Program-made: the position numbers and the translations under genes | Notes under the pieces: generated by a model | Told to the model about the DNA's origin: nothing | What the model saw: only the letters and a program-made list of their open reading frames with translations | The model's database searches: none | NCBI RefSeq assembly: GCF_947488025.1 | Contig: NZ_CANKYS010000001.1 | Span: 62,001-126,000 of the forward strand | Direction: 5' to 3' | DNA from: an uncultured Nocardioides sp. | Lineage (GTDB): Bacteria > Actinomycetota > Actinomycetes > Propionibacteriales > Nocardioidaceae | Length of the DNA stretch: 64,000 bases | In this document: positions 50,225 through 62,054 of the stretch, in pieces | Position numbering within the stretch: the stretch's first letter is position 1 | How the letters are laid out: each line of letters opens with the position of its first letter

Positions 50225-50761
50225 CTAGTCGTCGCGGCTCTGCACGGCGACCAGCGCGGCGTAGGGCACGAGGAAGACCTCGCCCGAGGCGGCGCGCCCC
50301 TCGAGGAAGTCCGCCCCGACGCGGACGACGTACGCCTCGTGGCGGGTGCCGTCGGCCAAGTGCAGGAGGCAGCGCGCCTCCGCGTCCGCGAGCCGGCGCA
50401 GCGCGGCCCGCAGGCCGAGGCGGTCGACCGGTGACCAGGCGAGCTCGGGCACCGAGCGCTCGCTCGCACCCCGTACGCCGGTGACAGCCCGGAGCGGCAC
50501 GACCCAGTCCTGACGCGTCCCGCTGAGCAGGCACCACTCCTCCCCCACCCGCGCCAGACGGCCCTCGACCCGTCCCAGGTGCGGGAGGTCGAGCGACACG
50601 TCCTGCCCGCGGGAGGCCATCAGCCGGCTGGCGAGGGTGACGGTGGCGTACTCCGTGCGCGCCCGGTCGGCGAGCTCGGCCTCGCGGTCCGCCTCCCACG
50701 CGGCCGCGGCCTGGCCCTCGAGGTCGTCGAGCAGCGCGAACAGGTCGTGCTCCCAGGACAT
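50225..50761 (-). CDS. Conserved hypothetical protein
   Basis: A 178-residue soluble protein. The N-terminal 45 residues are helical (LDDLEGQAAAAWEADREAELADRA), and the rest is strand-rich with repeating patterns like VTLASRLMASRGQDV, GRVEGRLARVGEEWCLLSG and GTRHEAYVVRVGADFLEG, suggesting an Sm/PAS-like beta barrel. I recognise no named family. It sits between tatB and the LysM gene, on the opposite strand. Leaderless start: TAGGCT 6 bases before the ATG. Confidence 0.75.
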   Translation of the reverse strand: MSWEHDLFALLDDLEGQAAAAWEADREAELADRARTEYATVTLASRLMASRGQDVSLDLPHLGRVEGRLARVGEEWCLLSGTRQDWVVPLRAVTGVRGASERSVPELAWSPVDRLGLRAALRRLADAEARCLLHLADGTRHEAYVVRVGADFLEGRAASGEVFLVPYAALVAVQSRDD

Positions 50762-50767
50762 GGGCCG

Positions 50768-50773
50768 AGCCTA
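50768..50773 (-). promoter_or_regulatory. Putative -10 element of the conserved hypothetical gene
   Basis: Minus-strand TAGGCT, 6 bases before the ATG at 50761; no ribosome binding site. Confidence 0.45.
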
Positions 50774-50803
50774 GCCATTCTCGCGACAGCTGTGGAGAAG
50801 CCG

Positions 50804-50832
50804 TTGACATCACCCGCGAACGTTCGTTGAAT
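50804..50832 (+). promoter_or_regulatory. SigA-type promoter of the LysM gene with embedded palindrome
   Basis: TTGACA (50804-50809) and TTGAAT (50827-50832) are separated by 17 bases, the best canonical promoter in the window. The 10-base palindrome CGAACGTTCG (50817-50826) fills the end of the spacer, placing a possible operator exactly where a repressor would block polymerase. It is not the actinobacterial LexA box, whose half sites are separated. Confidence 0.6.
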
Positions 50833-50865
50833 GAGGCAAACACACGCAAACGAAAGGATCGCGTG

Positions 50866-51540
50866 ATGTCTCGGGGGATCACTCGCACGGCGCGGCCGTA
50901 CGCCGTCTGGCTGGGGGTGACGGGCGCGGCCGCGGCCGCGGCGTCGTCCGTGCCCGACGCGTGGCGCGCGACCGCGAGCGCCTCGGCCTCCGAGCGCACG
51001 GTCGACGTGCTGGTCGCCGGCTGCGCCACGCTGCTGGCGCTGTCGCTGGCCTGGCTCTGGCTGGTCACCTCGGTGACGGTGGCCGAGCTCGTGGCGGGCC
51101 GGGCACCCCGTGGCGGAGGTGCCACGCGGCGCCTGGTGCTGCTCGCGTGCGGCGCCGCCGTGGTCGCGGGCACGGCCCTCCCGGCGCAGGCCGCCGGCGG
51201 CGACGGCGCGGAGCTGCTCGTCGGGCTCCCGCTGCCCGAGCGCGCGGTCGCACCGGCCACCGACCCCGCGACCCACGCGGCCGCCGACACGCCCACCACC
51301 CCGGTCTCGCACCCGACGACGGGCGACGCCTACGTGGTCCGAGCAGGTGACTCGCTGTGGTCCATCGCCCGCGCGCACCCGGCACGGGGTGTCGGCGTCG
51401 AGGCCCGCTGGCGCGAGATCTGGCGTCTCAACCACGAGGTCGTCGGCGACGACCCCGATCTGATCCACCCGGGCCAGGCGCTCCGCCTGCCCGCCACCGA
51501 CGCGGACACGGACACCGACACGGACGGAGAACGACGATGA
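50866..51540 (+). CDS. LysM domain membrane protein
   Basis: A 224-residue protein with two or three hydrophobic segments in the first 115 residues (VDVLVAGCATLLALSLAWLWLVTS and the RRLVLLACGAAVVAGTALPAQA span), then a Pro/Thr linker and a C-terminal LysM peptidoglycan-binding domain (VVRAGDSLWSIARAHPA... HPGQALRLP). It probably sits in the envelope. AAAGGA lies 7 bases before the ATG (GTG 50863 also possible). It overlaps the DUF6459 gene by 4 bases. A short Asp/Thr repeat ends the protein. Confidence 0.87.
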   Translation: MSRGITRTARPYAVWLGVTGAAAAAASSVPDAWRATASASASERTVDVLVAGCATLLALSLAWLWLVTSVTVAELVAGRAPRGGGATRRLVLLACGAAVVAGTALPAQAAGGDGAELLVGLPLPERAVAPATDPATHAAADTPTTPVSHPTTGDAYVVRAGDSLWSIARAHPARGVGVEARWREIWRLNHEVVGDDPDLIHPGQALRLPATDADTDTDTDGERR

Positions 51541-52055
51541 GCACACCTGACACCACCGACGCCGAGGTCATCGTGCTGCGGCCGAGCGGCGGCATGGCCA
51601 GCGTCCAGGGGGCACTCGCCCTGGACCTGACGCCGCGCACCGCTCCCCCGCGGCCGCGGTTGCGGAGCACCCGCGCGAGCGACCTGGCCGACCTCGAACG
51701 CGCCTCCCGGGAGCAGGTGGACGCCTTCGTCGGCCGCTACCTGCAGGCCGCGGTCGAGATCGCCGCCGGCGACCGACCGGTCGCCCAGCTGCTGCGCCAC
51801 ACGGTCCCGGGGGTCTACGACGCGCTGGCCGGGCGCGCCCGCGCGGTCGCCGCGGCGGGCGGCCTCACGCCGGGCCGGGTCCGGGGACCCAACCCGGCGC
51901 GGCCGGTCGTGGTCGGCGTACGCACCGCCCTGATCCGCAGTGACGCGGTCGAGGCGAGCGCGCACGTGCGCTACGGCCGTCGCTCACGCGCCGTCGCCGC
52001 GCGGTTCGAGGTCGTGCGCGACCGCTGGCAGTGCGTCGCGATCAGCTGGGGCTAG
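51537..52055 (+). CDS. DUF6459/Rv3231c-like protein
   Basis: A 172-residue protein. The C-terminal domain (about 65-172: AAVEIAAGDRPVAQLLRHTVPGVYDALAGRAR and RFEVVRDRWQCVAISWG) is the DUF6459 pattern, found in actinobacteria next to secA. The first 60 residues are low complexity and Pro/Arg-rich. Function unknown. It is translationally coupled to the LysM gene (ATGA) and converges on secA. Confidence 0.82.
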   Translation: MSTPDTTDAEVIVLRPSGGMASVQGALALDLTPRTAPPRPRLRSTRASDLADLERASREQVDAFVGRYLQAAVEIAAGDRPVAQLLRHTVPGVYDALAGRARAVAAAGGLTPGRVRGPNPARPVVVGVRTALIRSDAVEASAHVRYGRRSRAVAARFEVVRDRWQCVAISWG

Positions 52056-52057
52056 GT

Positions 52058-54898
<2,841 letters not shown>

Positions 54899-54906
54899 GA
54901 GTGGTA

Positions 54907-54912
54907 ACTGTA
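54907..54912 (-). promoter_or_regulatory. Putative -10 element of secA
   Basis: Minus-strand TACAGT, 8 bases before GTG 54898. It lies just after the stop of the upstream gene, so secA may also be read from that operon. Confidence 0.4.
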
Positions 54913-54913
54913 C

Positions 54914-56140
54914 CTACCTCGCCAACGCTGCTCCCAATGCGTGCGCCAGGTCACCCCGGCCTCCGACCACCACGTCGTCGAGCCCGAGCCAGCCCGCGAG
55001 CCGCCACAGCTCGGCGGCCAGCTCGTCGGCGGTCCCCGCCGGGGCACCCGGCTCCGCGAAGGCGCCCGGGACGAGCAGGCGCCCGGTGGCCCGGTCGGCC
55101 TTGAGGTCCACCCGCGCGACCAGCCGGTCACCGAGGAGGAACGGCAGGACGTAGTAGCCGTGCACGCGCTTGTCGGCCGGGACGTAGATCTCGATGCGGT
55201 AGAAGAACCCGAAGAGCGCCTCGGCCCGGGCGCGTTGCCACACCACCGGGTCGAACGGGCTGAGCAGGGTGCGGGCGGCCACGCGCCTCGGCACCCGGGC
55301 GTCGCGGTGCAGGTAGGTCGGCCGTCCCCAGCCCTGCACGGCCACGGGCACGAGCTCACCGGCCTCGACGAGCTCGTCGATCGCCACCTTCACGCTCGCC
55401 CTGCCGGGCGCGGGCTGCAGGCGCAGCCGGTAGTAGTCGGCGAGGCAGGCCCCGCTGGCGACGCCGTACGAGCGGGCCGCCCGGCGGACGAGCTCGGTGA
55501 CCGCCTCCTGCGGCGTGGGCGTCGGCGCGGCGAGGACGTCGGCGGGAAGGACCCGCTCGGGCACGTCGTAGAGCACCTCGAACTGGCTGTTGCGCCCGGC
55601 GATGGCGGCCTCGCCCACGAGGTAGAGGTAGTCGAGGACCTTGCGGGCCTCCGACCAGTTCCAGCCCCAGTGCTCCTTCGTGCGCGGACCGGTGCTGAGC
55701 TCGTCCTCGAGGTCGCGCGCCGTGACCGGCCCGCGGTCGCGCACGGCGTCGAGCACCCGCGGCTCGAGCGTGGCGTCGGCGGTGAAGCCCCACTTGCCGC
55801 GATCGGCGCGGTAGGACTCCATCCGGTGCCGCATCAGCGGCCACAGCTCGACCGGCATCAGCGCCTGGACGTGCGCCCAGTACTCCACGAGCCGACGGGG
55901 CCGGCGCGCGGTGCCCTGCTGCGCGCGACGCAGCAGCTCCACGTCGTAGGGGCCCATCCGCGAGTAGAGCGGCATGAAGTGGGCACGCTGGAGCACGTTG
56001 ACCGAGTCGACCTGCAGCAGCCCGGTGCGCGCGAGCGTGCGGTCGAGCGTCGCCATGGTGGGCGTGGCGTGGGTGCGGTCCGTGAATCCCTGGGCCGCCA
56101 GCGCGACACGGCGCGCCTGGAGCTGGGTCAGCTGGTCCAA
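54914..56140 (-). CDS. YcaQ/AlkX-like winged-helix DNA glycosylase (HTH_42)
   Basis: A 408-residue protein of the YcaQ superfamily. These interstrand-crosslink DNA glycosylases have tandem winged helices. The catalytic motif near residues 41-46 is LLQVDSVNVL, that is Q-V-D, the QxD form of E. coli YcaQ (AlkX) rather than the QxQ of AlkZ. RAHFMPLYSRMGPYD and the C-terminal LLSPFDPVVWQRARAEALFGFFYRIEIYVP are also family motifs. It should open nitrogen-mustard-type crosslinks. It is close to the response regulator gene (2 bases) and may be co-transcribed. Confidence 0.86.
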   Translation of the reverse strand: MDQLTQLQARRVALAAQGFTDRTHATPTMATLDRTLARTGLLQVDSVNVLQRAHFMPLYSRMGPYDVELLRRAQQGTARRPRRLVEYWAHVQALMPVELWPLMRHRMESYRADRGKWGFTADATLEPRVLDAVRDRGPVTARDLEDELSTGPRTKEHWGWNWSEARKVLDYLYLVGEAAIAGRNSQFEVLYDVPERVLPADVLAAPTPTPQEAVTELVRRAARSYGVASGACLADYYRLRLQPAPGRASVKVAIDELVEAGELVPVAVQGWGRPTYLHRDARVPRRVAARTLLSPFDPVVWQRARAEALFGFFYRIEIYVPADKRVHGYYVLPFLLGDRLVARVDLKADRATGRLLVPGAFAEPGAPAGTADELAAELWRLAGWLGLDDVVVGGRGDLAHALGAALAR

Positions 56141-56142
56141 GG

Positions 56143-56823
56143 TCAGGGCAGGTCGAGCAGCTTCTCGCGCATGGCGTACATGACGGCCTCCATGCGGGAG
56201 TGGAGCTGCAGCTTCTCCAGGATGTTGCGGACGTGGTTCTTGACGGTGTTCTCGGAGATGAAGAGCTCCTTGGCGACCTCACGGTTGTTGAGGCCCTTGG
56301 CCACCAGGCGCAGCACCTCGAGCTCGCGCTCGGTGAGGCGCAGGGCGGGGCCCTGCTCGCGCTCGGGCTTCGACATCTGCTTGAACTCGTCGATGAGCTT
56401 GACGGCCATCGACGGGCTGATCAGCGACTGGCCCTCGTTGACCACGCGGACCGCCTGGGCGACCTCCTCGATCGAAGAGTCCTTGAGCAGGTAGCCGGCG
56501 GCGCCGTTCTTGACCGACTCGTAGAGGTCGGCCTCCTCGTCGGAGACGGTGAGCATGATGATCTTGGTGGCCGGCACGGCCTCCTTGATCGCGCGGCACG
56601 CCTCGACACCGGTGCGGCGCGGCATCCGGACGTCGAGCAGGATCACGTCGGGCGCGGTGGTGATCGCCAGCTCGGTCGCGGTGATGCCGTCGGCGGCCTC
56701 GCCGACGACCTCGATGTCGATGTCACCGCCCAGCAGCATGATGAGGCCACGGCGGAAGAGCTCTTGGTCGTCGACGACCAGGACACGAACGGGTTCGTTC
56801 CCAGCGGATGTTGCCTCGGTCAC
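56143..56823 (-). CDS. LuxR-type response regulator
   Basis: A 226-residue NarL/FixJ-family regulator. Receiver domain: D19/D20 acidic pair, phosphoacceptor D64 (ILLDVRMP), K about 113. The C-terminal LuxR HTH ([36 protein letters not shown]) is complete. No histidine kinase gene is adjacent, so it is an orphan within the secA-hpf block. Start: ATG/GTG at 56823. It may respond to a kinase encoded elsewhere or work unphosphorylated. Confidence 0.92.
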   Translation of the reverse strand: MTEATSAGNEPVRVLVVDDQELFRRGLIMLLGGDIDIEVVGEAADGITATELAITTAPDVILLDVRMPRRTGVEACRAIKEAVPATKIIMLTVSDEEADLYESVKNGAAGYLLKDSSIEEVAQAVRVVNEGQSLISPSMAVKLIDEFKQMSKPEREQGPALRLTERELEVLRLVAKGLNNREVAKELFISENTVKNHVRNILEKLQLHSRMEAVMYAMREKLLDLP

Positions 56824-56878
56824 GCGCGCATCATGTCATGCGCGCGTGACCGGTGGCAGGGGTCGCCTCGGTGTCGGT

Positions 56879-57493
56879 TCAGTCGACCTCGAGGGAGATG
56901 ACTCCGTAGTCGTAGCCGCGCCGGCGGTAGACCACCGCCGGCCGCTCGCTCTCCTTGTCGACGTAGAGGTAGAAGTCGTGGCCGACGAGCTCCATCTCGT
57001 AGAGGGCCTGGTCGAGCGTCATCGGGACCGCGGCGTGGGACTTCTCCCGCACCACGAGCGGGCCGTCGCCGGTCACGGTGATCGGTCCGACCTTGCGCTC
57101 GACGACGTCGTCGTCCTCGGTGGCGGTGTCCTCGGGCTCCGGCAGGGCGGCGAGGGCCTCGGCCACCGAGAGGTGGTCGTTGCGGCCCTTGTGCACGCGG
57201 CGCCGGTCGGCGGCGCGGCGCATCTGGGACTGCATCTTGTCGAGGGCGAGATCGAGGGCGCCCATCTTGTCCTCGGCAGCGGCCTCCGCCCGGATCACCG
57301 GCCCCTTGGAGAAGGCGGTGAGCTCGACCTTGGTGGACCGGTCGTGCTGGCGGGGGTTCTTCTCGAGCTCGACCTCCACCTGGACGCGCATGATGCGGTG
57401 ATCGTGCTTCTCCAGACGGGTGAGCTTCTCGGACACGTGCTCGCGGAACCGGTCGGACACCTCGCAGTGCCGTCCCGTGACCACAACCTCCAT
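56879..57493 (-). CDS. hpf: Ribosome hibernation promoting factor, long form
   Basis: A 204-residue protein with an N-terminal S30AE/HPF domain (residues 1-100, VTGRHCEVSDRFREHV to ALDLALDKMQSQMRR) and a C-terminal dimerisation domain (about 145-204, PMTLDQALYEMELVGHDFYLYVDKES). This is the long HPF that brings ribosomes together as inactive 100S dimers in stationary phase. Basic linker RRVHKGRN and an acidic spacer join the domains. GAGGAGG is a strong ribosome binding site 6 bases before the ATG. Confidence 0.93.
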   Translation of the reverse strand: MEVVVTGRHCEVSDRFREHVSEKLTRLEKHDHRIMRVQVEVELEKNPRQHDRSTKVELTAFSKGPVIRAEAAAEDKMGALDLALDKMQSQMRRAADRRRVHKGRNDHLSVAEALAALPEPEDTATEDDDVVERKVGPITVTGDGPLVVREKSHAAVPMTLDQALYEMELVGHDFYLYVDKESERPAVVYRRRGYDYGVISLEVD

Positions 57494-57928
57494 GTGAACC
57501 TCCTCAACTAGCGAACGGTCCGCACCCCTCCATTTCGCCGCGGCGGCACACCCGCCGGGGCAGGGTGGGATGGAGCCCGCCCGGCCGACCTGGTCTTCGA
57601 CCCCACAACCGCCTGCTGAAGCGTTCGCAACTTCTCCGTCACTACTGGCCTTCTCCCGGCATCCGGCACATCTGGTGCCGGAGACGGGGCAGGACTTACT
57701 TCTAAGCCGCACCGTGATCGTCCGACGGACAGCACGCTGCAGGACAGCGCAGCGCCCGGGGACTTACGTGGACCGTTTCGCCTGCGACTGGCATCGGCTT
57801 GCCTCGGGTCTGGTCTGGCGCCGCACCTCACGGTGCTGCGCGCAGCCCTCTCCGTGACGCAACCACGGACCCGGGCGGACTCCATGACAAGACGCTAGCC
57901 CCTCCGCGGCCCCGGGCCAACCGCGGGG
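57494..57928. other. Long intergenic region upstream of hpf
   Basis: This 435-base stretch between hpf and the comF-like gene holds no gene I can support; short reading frames there have no homology features or ribosome binding sites. One hairpin is clear (CCGGCAC-ATCTG-GTGCCGG at 57663-57681). The region probably carries the hpf promoter and a long 5' leader. Confidence 0.5.
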
Positions 57929-58633
57929 TCACCTGTCGGTCGGGGGGACCGATCCGCGCCGCCGTGTGGCGGCCACGGCAGCGACCGCGACAGGCGGCAG
58001 ACCGACCGCCTCGAGCGCCCGCTGCGCCTCCCGCGCGGTCGACCCGGTGGTCAGCACGTCGTCGCAGACCACGACGTGGGCCTCCCGGAACCGGCGCCCG
58101 ACGCGGGCGAGGGAGGTGGACGGGCAGCGCATCGACCCGGCCATGTTGGCGGCCCGGCCGCCGGCGTCGAGACCGGCCTGGTCAGCGGCTCCGCGCGACA
58201 CGAGCAGCGGCACGACCACCGCGGGACGGTCCCTGCGCAGGCGCGAGGCGGCGACGCGGGTCAGCGCCGCCGTGGCCTCGTAGCCCCGCCGCCGCCCCGC
58301 GCCCGGTCGCGACGGCACCGGGACCAGCAGCAGGGGCACGCCCCGGTCGAGGTCAGCGGCGGCCCCGTGGACGGCCCGGGCGAGCAGGTCGCCGAGCACC
58401 CGCCGGTGCCCCCACTGGCCACGGTCCTTGTGGCCCACCACCAGCGCCCGCACCGCGCCGTCGTACGCCTCGACGACCCACGGGGTCACCAGCCCGTCGG
58501 GGACGGGTGTCGGCCAGGCCACGCGCGGGGTGCGGGAGAGGCAGCCGCGGCAGGTCGGGCACAGCATCCGGCCGGGCAGGTCGCACCCCACGCACCGGCT
58601 GCCGAGGAACAGGTCGAGGGCCTCGTCGAGCAC
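57929..58633 (-). CDS. ComF family phosphoribosyltransferase-like protein
   Basis: A 234-residue ComF-like protein. An N-terminal zinc site (SRCVGCDLPGRMLCPTC) is followed by a phosphoribosyltransferase fold with the PRPP loop VVVCDDVLTTGST (about 190-202). ComF proteins are linked to DNA uptake or recombination, but this family is widespread in non-competent actinobacteria. GTG 58633 gives the usual LLDLF-type start; a TTG at 58669 would add 12 residues. Neither has a good ribosome binding site. Conserved next to lpqB. Confidence 0.85.
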   Translation of the reverse strand: MLDEALDLFLGSRCVGCDLPGRMLCPTCRGCLSRTPRVAWPTPVPDGLVTPWVVEAYDGAVRALVVGHKDRGQWGHRRVLGDLLARAVHGAAADLDRGVPLLLVPVPSRPGAGRRRGYEATAALTRVAASRLRRDRPAVVVPLLVSRGAADQAGLDAGGRAANMAGSMRCPSTSLARVGRRFREAHVVVCDDVLTTGSTAREAQRALEAVGLPPVAVAAVAATRRRGSVPPTDR

Positions 58634-58691
58634 GCGCCCATGCCAGCAGGAGGCGTCGTACGACGGCAACCGCCGGCACGCGGCCTGTGGA

Positions 58692-60446
58692 TCAGCCGAC
58701 GTAGGTGAGCGAGGTCAGGCCCGGCGCCAGGTCGGGCACCGCGCGCTCGGGCCGGGTCAGGCTGAAGACCGAACGACCCGCCACGGCGTAGACCTCGACG
58801 AGGTCGACGGGGGTGGACACGAGCGCGCGGATCCGCCCGCGCAGGCTCGTCGCACCGCCGGTGGAGATCTCACCCGGTGCCCCGTCGACTGAGACCGTGC
58901 GCACCTGCGCGAGGTCGTCGGTGATGATGTCGCGCAGCACCGACACGGTCGTGGGCGAGCGCCAGGCGACGTCGCGGATGCGAGCGGTGTCCTCGGCAGG
59001 CAACGAGAGGGGCTGCGGCCGGGTGAAGCCGATGACCGCTCCCGCGGCGTCGTGCCGGATCCGGACGGCGACGACCTGGTCGGTCGAGCCCCGGCGCACG
59101 ACGGCCACCAGGCGGCTGCCGTCGCGCGAGACGATCAGCTCGCTCAGGCGCCGGCCGGTGAGGCCCGGCACCTCCAGCTCGCCGGCCACCCCGTCGACGA
59201 CCTGGATCACCCGGGCCCGCCCACCGTTGCGGTCGAGCACCCAGATCCGGTCGCGGTAGTCCCAGTGCGGAGCGGCGAGGTCCACGGCGCCGACGACGAC
59301 GGTCGCGACCTCTCCCGTCGCCGCCTCGGTGGGGGCGACCACCAGCTCGGTGCCCGCTGCGGTGACGCCGGCCACCCGGGCACCGGCGAGGTTGACGCCG
59401 ATCGAGCGCAGGTCGACCGCCGAGTCCTCCTGGCCGAGCGGGCCGAGGGTGGGGGCGAGCTCCCCCAGCTGGCCGGCGACGACGCGGCCCCGGTCGAGGG
59501 CGAAGAGGTCGGTGCTGGCCGGTACGCCGTTGGGGTCGTAGGCGCTGCCGAACTGGAGGCTGACCTGGGGGGAACCGCTGGGGCCGACGATGGTCCGGCC
59601 GCCGATGCTGAGCTGCACGGCACCGATCCGCGGCTCCTGCCGCAGGGTCCACACCAGCTGGGCCAGCATCCGCTCCGTCGTCAGCTCGTCCACCGCGTCG
59701 GGGTCGCCGGACAGGGAGACCTCGGCGACGCCGGAGACGATCGGTACCGACAGGCCGTGGGTGGTGCCGGGTGGGAAGTAGCTATGGGCGACGTCCTGCA
59801 GGTCGGCCGAGGTGGTGGTGAGCAGCCCGCGCACCAAGGAGGAGGCGAGCTGCTCGCCGCGCGGCACGAACACCGGCTCGGGGATGAGCACCTCGGTCGT
59901 GGGGTCGAAGTAGTAGAGCGAGGCCCGCTCGTACCAGTCGTCGAACCACGACTCCGGGACGATGAGGGCGTCGGGCACCTCGTCGATGCGCCACTCGCCG
60001 TCCTCCTTGACCAGGCCGATCGACAAGCTGGCGCCGGAGCGGGTGCGCTGCCAGGCGCCGCGGGCGTCGTAGAGGTTGACATCGGTCAGCGGCACCCGGA
60101 CCGACGTGCCGGCCGTGGCGTCGCCGAGCTCGGAGTAGGTGATGATCTGCTGCTCCGGGACCCACGCCTCGGCGGCCTCGCGGGACAGGAACTGGCGAGC
60201 CACGCGGGCGCTGACCGGGGTGGCCGTCATCGCCTCGAAGAAGCCGTCGACGATCTCGGAGGTCGCCTGGCCCTTCTGCGGGGGGCGCGGGTCGAACGAG
60301 ATGCCGGGCACGTCCTCGGTGACGCCGGTGCCCTCCGACTCCTCGACCGGGCCGGACGTCGGCATCTGCACGCAGCCGGCGAGCAGGGACGCCGCCAGGA
60401 CCGCACCCGCGGTGCGCAGCGCCCGCGCTGCCGACCGGCGGTTCAC
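58692..60446 (-). CDS. lpqB: LpqB lipoprotein of the MtrAB system
   Basis: A 584-residue lipoprotein: signal peptide and lipobox SLLAGC (Cys at 25), a GerMN/sporulation-like domain (about 195-310) and a beta-propeller-like C-terminal region of repeats (about 330-584). LpqB interacts with the sensor MtrB in mycobacteria and modulates MtrA activity and cell-wall homeostasis. GTG overlaps the mtrB stop (GTGA). Order mtrA-mtrB-lpqB is diagnostic. Confidence 0.95.
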   Translation of the reverse strand: MNRRSAARALRTAGAVLAASLLAGCVQMPTSGPVEESEGTGVTEDVPGISFDPRPPQKGQATSEIVDGFFEAMTATPVSARVARQFLSREAAEAWVPEQQIITYSELGDATAGTSVRVPLTDVNLYDARGAWQRTRSGASLSIGLVKEDGEWRIDEVPDALIVPESWFDDWYERASLYYFDPTTEVLIPEPVFVPRGEQLASSLVRGLLTTTSADLQDVAHSYFPPGTTHGLSVPIVSGVAEVSLSGDPDAVDELTTERMLAQLVWTLRQEPRIGAVQLSIGGRTIVGPSGSPQVSLQFGSAYDPNGVPASTDLFALDRGRVVAGQLGELAPTLGPLGQEDSAVDLRSIGVNLAGARVAGVTAAGTELVVAPTEAATGEVATVVVGAVDLAAPHWDYRDRIWVLDRNGGRARVIQVVDGVAGELEVPGLTGRRLSELIVSRDGSRLVAVVRRGSTDQVVAVRIRHDAAGAVIGFTRPQPLSLPAEDTARIRDVAWRSPTTVSVLRDIITDDLAQVRTVSVDGAPGEISTGGATSLRGRIRALVSTPVDLVEVYAVAGRSVFSLTRPERAVPDLAPGLTSLTYVG

Positions 60447-62044
60447 GCCGTCTCCCGGGCGTCGACCGGCACCAGGGGCAGCGGCGAGTGGCGCAGCTGG
60501 GTGCCGAGCTGGCGGGGCAGGGTCAGCCGGAACTGGGCGCCCTCACCGGGACGACCCCACGCCTGGAGCCACCCGCCGTGCAGGTGGGTGTCCTCCAGCG
60601 AGATGGACAGGCCGAGGCCGGTGCCGCCACTGGTGCGGGCGCGCGCCGGATCCGCGCGCCAGAACCGGTTGAAGACCATCGCCGACTCCCCCGGCCCGAG
60701 TCCCACGCCGTGGTCGCGCACCGCGATCGCGGCCGACTGGAGGTCGGCACCGACGAAGATCTCGACGTCGCGGCTCTCGGCGTGGTCGATGGCGTTGGTG
60801 ACGAGGTTGCGCACGATCCGCTCCACGCGGCGTACGTCGGCCTCCGCGACGCACGGCGTACCGGGGTCGTGCAGCACCACGCGGGTGTCGCGCTGGGCGG
60901 CCAGCGCGGAGGTCATGTCGACGACGCGGCGTGCCACGTCGACGAGGTCCACGTCCTCGGTCTCGAGCACCGCGGCGCCGGCGTCGAAGCGGCTGATCTC
61001 GAGCAGGTCGGCCAGCAGCGTCTCGAAGCGGTCGAGCTCCTTCTGCAGCAGCTCGGCGGCGCGACCGGTCACCGGGTCGAGGAACGGCTTGGCGTCGTGG
61101 ATGACGTCGCTGGCCATCCGTACGGTGGTGATCGGGGTGCGCAGCTCGTGGGAGACGTCGGAGACGAAGCGCCGCTGCAGCCGGCTGAGCTCCTCGAGCT
61201 GGCGGATCTGCTTCTGGAGGTTGGAGGCCATCTGGTTGAACGACGTGGCCAGGCGCGCGAGGTCGTCCTCGCCGGTCACCCGGAGCCGCTCCTGCAGCTG
61301 CCCGGCGGCGAGGCGCTCGGCGACACGACGAGCCATCCGGATCGGGGTCACCACCTGCCTGGTCACCAGCCAGGTGAGGCCGGCCACGAGCAGCAGCAGC
61401 GGCACCCCGGCGATGAGCATCGCGCGCGAGACCAGGGCGAGCGTCTCCTGCTGCTCGGCCAGCGGGTAGAGGTAGTAGAGGGTGTAGGTGTTGTCGTCGG
61501 CAGGCAGCCGGACCTGGCTGCCGACCACGATGCCGGGCCCCTCGGGCAGTCCCTGGATCGGTCGGGTGGTCTGGATGTCGGTGTAGGTCCACGCCGTCGG
61601 TGAGAGCGAGTCGAAGCGCGCCTCCATCGACTCCGGCACGCTGGAGAGGTCGAGGCCCTCGGTGAACTTCGCACCACCGTCGGCCAGGCGCAGCCCCTCG
61701 CCGATCGGCGGGGACAGCACGACCGCGAAGCCGGCCGTCGCCCCGCGCGCCTGGAGAGGCTCGACGAGGGCCTGCTGCTGGGCCGACTCGTCGACATCGA
61801 CGCCGAACGCGGCGGCCAGTGCCGCGCGGGCCGCCTCGGTCTCGCTCTCGGCCTCCTGCACGACGGCCTCGACCCGGTGGTCGAGCAACCCCTCGCGGGT
61901 CTGCTGGATGAGGAACCAGCCCACGATGCCGACGACGGCTGCGGAGAGCAGGACCGTGCTCACCACGACGCGTGCCTGCACCGAGCGCCGCCAGAAGGCG
62001 GGCCCGTGCCAGAGCACCGGTGGGAGCCGGTCGCGGATGCTCAC
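60443..62044 (-). CDS. mtrB: Sensor histidine kinase MtrB
   Basis: A 533-residue membrane kinase: N-terminal span (VVSTVLLSAAVVGIVGWFLIQQ), an extracytoplasmic sensor domain (about 50-195), second span (AMLIAGVPLLLLVAGLTWLV), HAMP, then HisKA with the phosphoacceptor His in FVSDVSHELRTPITT, and HATPase_c with N box, RDHGVGLGP and GGTGLGLSI. Part of the essential MtrAB system controlling wall and division genes. GTG start 10 bases after mtrA. Confidence 0.95.
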   Translation of the reverse strand: MSIRDRLPPVLWHGPAFWRRSVQARVVVSTVLLSAAVVGIVGWFLIQQTREGLLDHRVEAVVQEAESETEAARAALAAAFGVDVDESAQQQALVEPLQARGATAGFAVVLSPPIGEGLRLADGGAKFTEGLDLSSVPESMEARFDSLSPTAWTYTDIQTTRPIQGLPEGPGIVVGSQVRLPADDNTYTLYYLYPLAEQQETLALVSRAMLIAGVPLLLLVAGLTWLVTRQVVTPIRMARRVAERLAAGQLQERLRVTGEDDLARLATSFNQMASNLQKQIRQLEELSRLQRRFVSDVSHELRTPITTVRMASDVIHDAKPFLDPVTGRAAELLQKELDRFETLLADLLEISRFDAGAAVLETEDVDLVDVARRVVDMTSALAAQRDTRVVLHDPGTPCVAEADVRRVERIVRNLVTNAIDHAESRDVEIFVGADLQSAAIAVRDHGVGLGPGESAMVFNRFWRADPARARTSGGTGLGLSISLEDTHLHGGWLQAWGRPGEGAQFRLTLPRQLGTQLRHSPLPLVPVDARETA

Positions 62045-62054
62045 CCGTGGGCCC

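Noticed and set aside
50817..50826. LexA (SOS) box upstream of the LysM gene
   Set aside because: The actinobacterial SOS box has GAAC and GTTC half sites separated by about four bases; here they abut.
57494..57928. Small genes in the hpf upstream region (for example an open frame at 57570-57857)
   Set aside because: No ribosome binding site, no recognisable motif and composition unlike the neighbouring genes.
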